From NCBI GenBank assembly GCA_003153075.1, contig PMBW01000337.1, forward strand, positions 225 to 6,486: DNA of 6,262 nt. Direction: 5' to 3'. The stretch comes from Dehalococcoidia bacterium (GTDB lineage: Bacteria > Chloroflexota > Dehalococcoidia > Dehalococcoidales > Fen-1064). Below, in pieces: positions 5,113-6,262 of this stretch. The notes beneath the pieces were generated by a model. That model made no database searches. It saw only the letters and a list, made by a program, of their open reading frames with translations, and had not been told where the DNA came from. Both the position numbers and the translations under genes were made by a program. How positions within the stretch are numbered: position 1 is the first letter of the stretch; every line of letters starts with the position of its first letter.

Positions 5113-6003
5113 TTACTCTCTGACCAGCATTGCTTTGGCCAGGTTACCGTGGAAATTACCGATCACTTTTGCCAGGTGCAGGGTGAGGAAGAAGAGCAAG
5201 CCGCCGGCAATCACGACTATTGGCATCAACCAGCCGTTAAGATAATAGAGTGTTGCGCCATCGGTAAACATCGGGACGTTAAAACCCAATTCCAGGATGG
5301 GGGCTGCAATAAAAAACAGTGATATCGAGATTAAAGTGATAAATAACGTGAAATAGAAAATTCCCAGAGGCAACTGCACCAACATGTAGACCATGGAAAA
5401 CCAGGTATATTTATCGGTGATCAACGATTTTAATTTTGCCCAGAGGCCTTTGTCATTTTTAGAGAACAGGGGACGGTGCGGCATACGGATACCGATCAAG
5501 GCTTCGACCATGCGTCCTTCAAGCAGAGCCAATCCCCGGGTAGACAGGATAAAAACACCGGCAATGGGGATACCGATGATCAAGATCAACAGACCCAGGG
5601 AGAGCGAAATGCCGGTAACGGTCCAGGTAAAGTAGATGATACCGGTGGCCAGCGTGAAGAGCAGGTATAATAACGCGCCCCAGGCTTTGGGTTCAGTGAC
5701 CACGCCAAAAAACCGGCTGATAAATGACCGGTTATTTTTCTGCGCCCTGACCAGAGAAGGAGATGTATGCGCTTCGATCTTGCGGTAAGCGTCCGCAATC
5801 TCCGCGGGTGTGCCGTATTCTTCTACCACCGAGGGAAAAATATTCTCGGGCGCGAGGTCCGGTTTGCTTAGCTTCAAATTCTCCAGCGCATTACGCAGAT
5901 ATTCTTCGGCGTCGGAGAGGGCGTCCTGAATAGTGGCACGATCGCAGTTTTTTAATTCTTCCCTCAGCTGGCGGAGATATGCTTCGATACTATTTATTGC
6001 CAT
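5113..6003 (-). CDS. HAAS-domain and 'Sensor'-domain membrane protein
   Basis: The 296-residue protein begins with a helical, charged cytoplasmic domain (residues about 5 to 77: IEAYLRQLREELKNCD, DALSDAEEYL, then VVEEYGTPAEIADAY). This matches the HAAS/DUF1700 N-terminal pattern usually encoded next to PadR genes. A membrane part follows, with hydrophobic segments near 107-127, 129-153, 202-222, 224-240 and 257-277, resembling the putative 'Sensor' domain family. It contains two related blocks in exact 93-residue register: W108, Y113, G121 and YFT124-126 match W201, Y206, G214 and YFT217-219. There is no catalytic motif, so a sensing or scaffolding role is inferred: HAAS probably communicates with the PadR repressor and the membrane part with the envelope. 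The ATG start is supported by AGGAG at 6010-6014, six bases upstream, and overlaps the PadR stop. The lipoprotein gene follows after 17 nt. Family assignment is firm; the signal sensed is unknown. Confidence 0.85.
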   Translation of the reverse strand: MAINSIEAYLRQLREELKNCDRATIQDALSDAEEYLRNALENLKLSKPDLAPENIFPSVVEEYGTPAEIADAYRKIEAHTSPSLVRAQKNNRSFISRFFGVVTEPKAWGALLYLLFTLATGIIYFTWTVTGISLSLGLLILIIGIPIAGVFILSTRGLALLEGRMVEALIGIRMPHRPLFSKNDKGLWAKLKSLITDKYTWFSMVYMLVQLPLGIFYFTLFITLISISLFFIAAPILELGFNVPMFTDGATLYYLNGWLMPIVVIAGGLLFFLTLHLAKVIGNFHGNLAKAMLVRE

Positions 6004-6262
6004 TTTCAGCTCCTATCATAATGCTATCGATAAAGGTGGTAGCGCGCTGCCACGTTTTGCGCAGTTCTACAAGAGTCTGACTGCCCAGTTCGGTAATCTT
6101 GTAATAACGGCGGGGGGGGCCTGTGACGGAAGGGTCGACTTTACTCTCCAGGAGCCCGGCTTTTTCCAGCGAACGCAAGACCGGGTAGAGAGTGCCGAGT
6201 TTGATGATGGGGATGTCTTCATTATCTTTCTCGATGATCTTGGCGATCTGATAGCCGTAAAT
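5990..6262 (-). CDS. PadR-family transcriptional regulator (N-terminus beyond window edge)
   Basis: The reading frame stays open to the window edge, so 90 C-terminal residues are visible and roughly 15 to 30 N-terminal residues, including the true start, are missing. A TTG at 6178 is internal, not the start. The visible part opens with IYGYQIAKIIEK, then a recognition-helix segment (KLGTLYPVLRSLEKAGLLES) and the wing with GPPRRYYKIT, which is the classic PadR winged-helix signature. A short C-terminal helix (LVELRKTWQRATTFIDSI) would serve as the dimerisation arm, giving a small PadR of about 110 to 120 residues. Such proteins are dimeric cytoplasmic repressors, often of membrane-protein and drug-export genes and of their own operon. 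The stop codon lies inside the next gene (14-nt overlap), so the two are translationally coupled. Its ligand and operator cannot be seen; the promoter is outside the window. Confidence 0.95.
   Translation of the reverse strand: MYGYQIAKIIEKDNEDIPIIKLGTLYPVLRSLEKAGLLESKVDPSVTGPPRRYYKITELGSQTLVELRKTWQRATTFIDSIMIGAENGNK

Overview
The window looks like the chromosome of an anaerobic, low-to-mid GC Firmicute (Bacillota, probably class Clostridia or a relative). This is an inference from protein families and gene-start style: PadR, HAAS/Sensor and head-GIN genes, a BcrA-type ABC pair, a B12-dependent radical SAM enzyme, AGGAG-type ribosome binding sites and a TTG start. No marker gene fixes the species. 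All six recognisable genes lie on the minus strand, so the region reads from high to low coordinates.

Right part (6262 to 4097): a tight three-gene operon. It starts with a PadR-type winged-helix repressor, cut by the window edge, which overlaps by 14 nt an integral-membrane protein with an N-terminal HAAS helical domain and a 'Sensor' membrane domain. After 17 nt follows a secreted lipoprotein with a head-GIN/DUF2807 beta-helix. PadR + HAAS/Sensor + DUF2807 fits a small envelope-sensing module: membrane sensor, cytoplasmic repressor and exported surface protein. The lipoprotein has a strikingly regular 19-residue serine-rich repeat.

Middle (3880 to 2485): a 217-nt spacer, then a stand-alone B12-binding radical SAM protein of unknown substrate, then a 114-nt spacer with a plausible promoter for the next genes.

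Left-middle (2484 to 702): a two-gene ABC exporter, with a BcrA/LanF-like ATPase carrying an E-loop in place of the Q-loop and a six-helix ABC-2 permease that overlaps it. The ATPase start is odd. Two in-frame ATGs sit in a perfect 14-bp palindrome with no good ribosome binding site in front of them, while a strong AAAGGAGAG lies inside the reading frame, 8 nt ahead of an ATT codon. The pair resembles self-protection or antimicrobial-peptide exporters, which PadR-type modules often accompany, but no direct link is visible.

Left end (1 to 701): no convincing gene, but packed with repeats: 25-nt-period degenerate units, two related hairpins with 13-nt loops, a diverged 49-nt repeat pair that keeps a hairpin with an identical 9-nt loop, and other palindromes. 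It looks like decayed, interspersed palindromic repeats, possibly transcribed as structured RNA. The strongest leads in the window are these repeats, the ATPase start region and the repeat architecture of the lipoprotein; none amounts to a clearly new system.
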